Of a stretch of DNA of 41,354 nucleotides, positions 40,560 to 41,354 are shown in pieces. The notes under the pieces were generated by a model. The model ran no database searches and had not been told where the DNA came from. It saw nothing but the letters and a program-made list of their open reading frames with translations. The first letter of the stretch is position 1; the number at the start of each line of letters is the position of its first letter. The position numbers and the translations under genes were made by a program. Origin of the DNA: Dicyema japonicum (lineage: Eukaryota > Dicyemida > Rhombozoa > Dicyemidae); contig RDEW01000066.1 in NCBI GenBank assembly GCA_011109175.1, forward strand, positions 67,723-109,076. Direction: 5' to 3'.

Positions 40560-40800
40560 TGCTTGTGTTCAATTAGCATGCTTTCGAGAGTCCTTTTCGC
40601 CATAAACAATTAGATGTATGTTCTCGTTGCTTCTAAAATCAATGGAATTATCTGTACTTATGAGCTCACCCGACACAAATGGAAGTAAATACATTTCACG
40701 ACACCATTTTATCTTCGTAGATAATCACTGTTTAACATTTTACCACATTGAATGATCAAATGGTCGGCAGTTTTCTGGTTATTTATATTAAAATGTCAAC
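40560..40800 (-). mobile_element. LINE-C fragment: zinc motif region
   Basis: Minus-strand NQKTADHLIIQCGKMLNSDY then NGVVKCIYFHLCRV, matching KKTIDHFTMRCERM and RHNEVxxxxHLLLCR of LINE-C. It joins directly to the LINE-D-like endonuclease at about 40800. Confidence 0.6.
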
Positions 40801-41354
40801 ATGTGGAGATTTATGTCTCTAGCAATACGCTCATACGAGCCAGAATGGAAGTTGAGGTTGGGGGAATGTAGATATTGATTACATTGAGATCAGTTTTCAT
40901 GTTGTTTTTTATTTTGAAAGATTGTAGCTCTGTTTTCTCACCGACTTTATATTTGAAGTCGTTTGATGTTTCGATGTATGAGATATTTTTACTGATGAAA
41001 GTAATTAGGCCACCACCGGAGGAAGGTCTGTCAAGTCGTATAGTGGAATAATCTGGAATTTTTGGCGTTTTGTGTTTTTCATTTAATTGCTTTCTTGAAT
41101 TAAGGCAATATCGATGTTGTTTGAGATAATGAAGTGCTTGAGTTCCATGAATTTGTTTTGGATTCCGTTGATGTTCAATTGGAGAATGTTTATCTTATTC
41201 CGACGCTTTGGATTGGATATGGTGTGATCCTTTTGGATCTGCCGGCGTTCTAGCCGTGGCCGCCTGGGAGTGTTACCCCGGGGACTATTGTGGGACGATT
41301 TTTCTGTAGATACAGATCTGGTGACTCCATTAGAGCGCCCACGCTGACCAGATA
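40800..41354 (-). mobile_element. LINE-D-like element: linker and APE endonuclease N-terminus
   Basis: From the right edge the minus strand reads a basic linker (TPRRPRLERRQIQKD), then INILQLNINGIQNKFMELKH, NNIDIALIQE (catalytic Glu), DYSTIRLDRPSSGGGLITF and NIYIPPTSTSI, stopping at about 40820. It is the same domain as LINE-D (13318-13660), but no NPGP motif precedes it inside the window. ORF1 or a leader would lie beyond the edge. Confidence 0.75.

Noticed and set aside
1-41354. CRISPR array, bacterial operons or prophage
   Set aside because: No spacer-repeat pattern, no ribosome-binding sites or compact cistrons; LINEs, Tigger, Tc1, hAT and introns show a eukaryotic locus.

Overview
The window is eukaryotic: an AT-rich animal (metazoan) nuclear locus built mostly of decayed transposable elements, with a handful of host genes between them. 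The host genes are almost invisible to simple ORF finding because their coding sequence is cut by GT-AG introns of about 20-35 nt. I reconstructed one complete 9-exon gene (6933-8030, minus; introns of 26, 32, 27, 28, 23, 24, 29 and 57 nt), one complete 3-exon gene (1879-2253, minus; introns 23 and 25 nt), and a recognisable MBOAT7-like acyltransferase locus (17465-18984, minus) where introns of 24, 28 and 35 nt are supported by protein-family alignment. Very short introns in an animal, together with animal-type genes and LINEs, point most naturally to a dicyemid mesozoan, a group known for introns in the 20-40 nt range. That assignment is inference; myxozoans or another reduced parasite remain possible.

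Layout. 1-1400: 5' part of a zinc-knuckle LINE (LINE-A) on the minus strand. 1879-2575: two small host genes, minus. 2640-3330: Tigger/pogo relic. 3555-3715: an HSDL2 exon, followed in its intron by LINE-A copy 2 (3737-6669), which has lost ORF1. 6933-8030: complete membrane glycoprotein gene. 8400-11345: LINE fragments of two restriction-like-endonuclease types and a 130-bp minisatellite. 13114-16400: an APE-type LINE with a 2A ribosome-skipping motif. 17465-18984: MBOAT7-like gene. 19705-23780: more LINE fragments, a hAT fragment and an 806-base assembly gap. 23866-26569: a Tigger element with both ends and, 6 bp beyond it (including both TA duplications), an intact Tc1-like transposon with 105-bp inverted repeats. 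26940-27952: LINE tails. 28188-29160: second membrane glycoprotein gene. 29366-33543: Tigger, LINE, kinesin-motor and IS630-like relics. 33820-34880: unrecognised host gene. 35230-38735: Tc1, LINE and hAT relics. 39386-39802: ankyrin-like host gene or pseudogene with two 25-nt introns. 40560-41354: two further LINE fragments.

No operon, CRISPR, rRNA or convincing tRNA was seen. The transposons do not act together. The host genes are independent, although the two genes at 1879-2575 lie head-to-tail 82 bp apart. Several conserved genes carry single-base frame breaks, so either pseudogene decay or consensus errors must be considered throughout.
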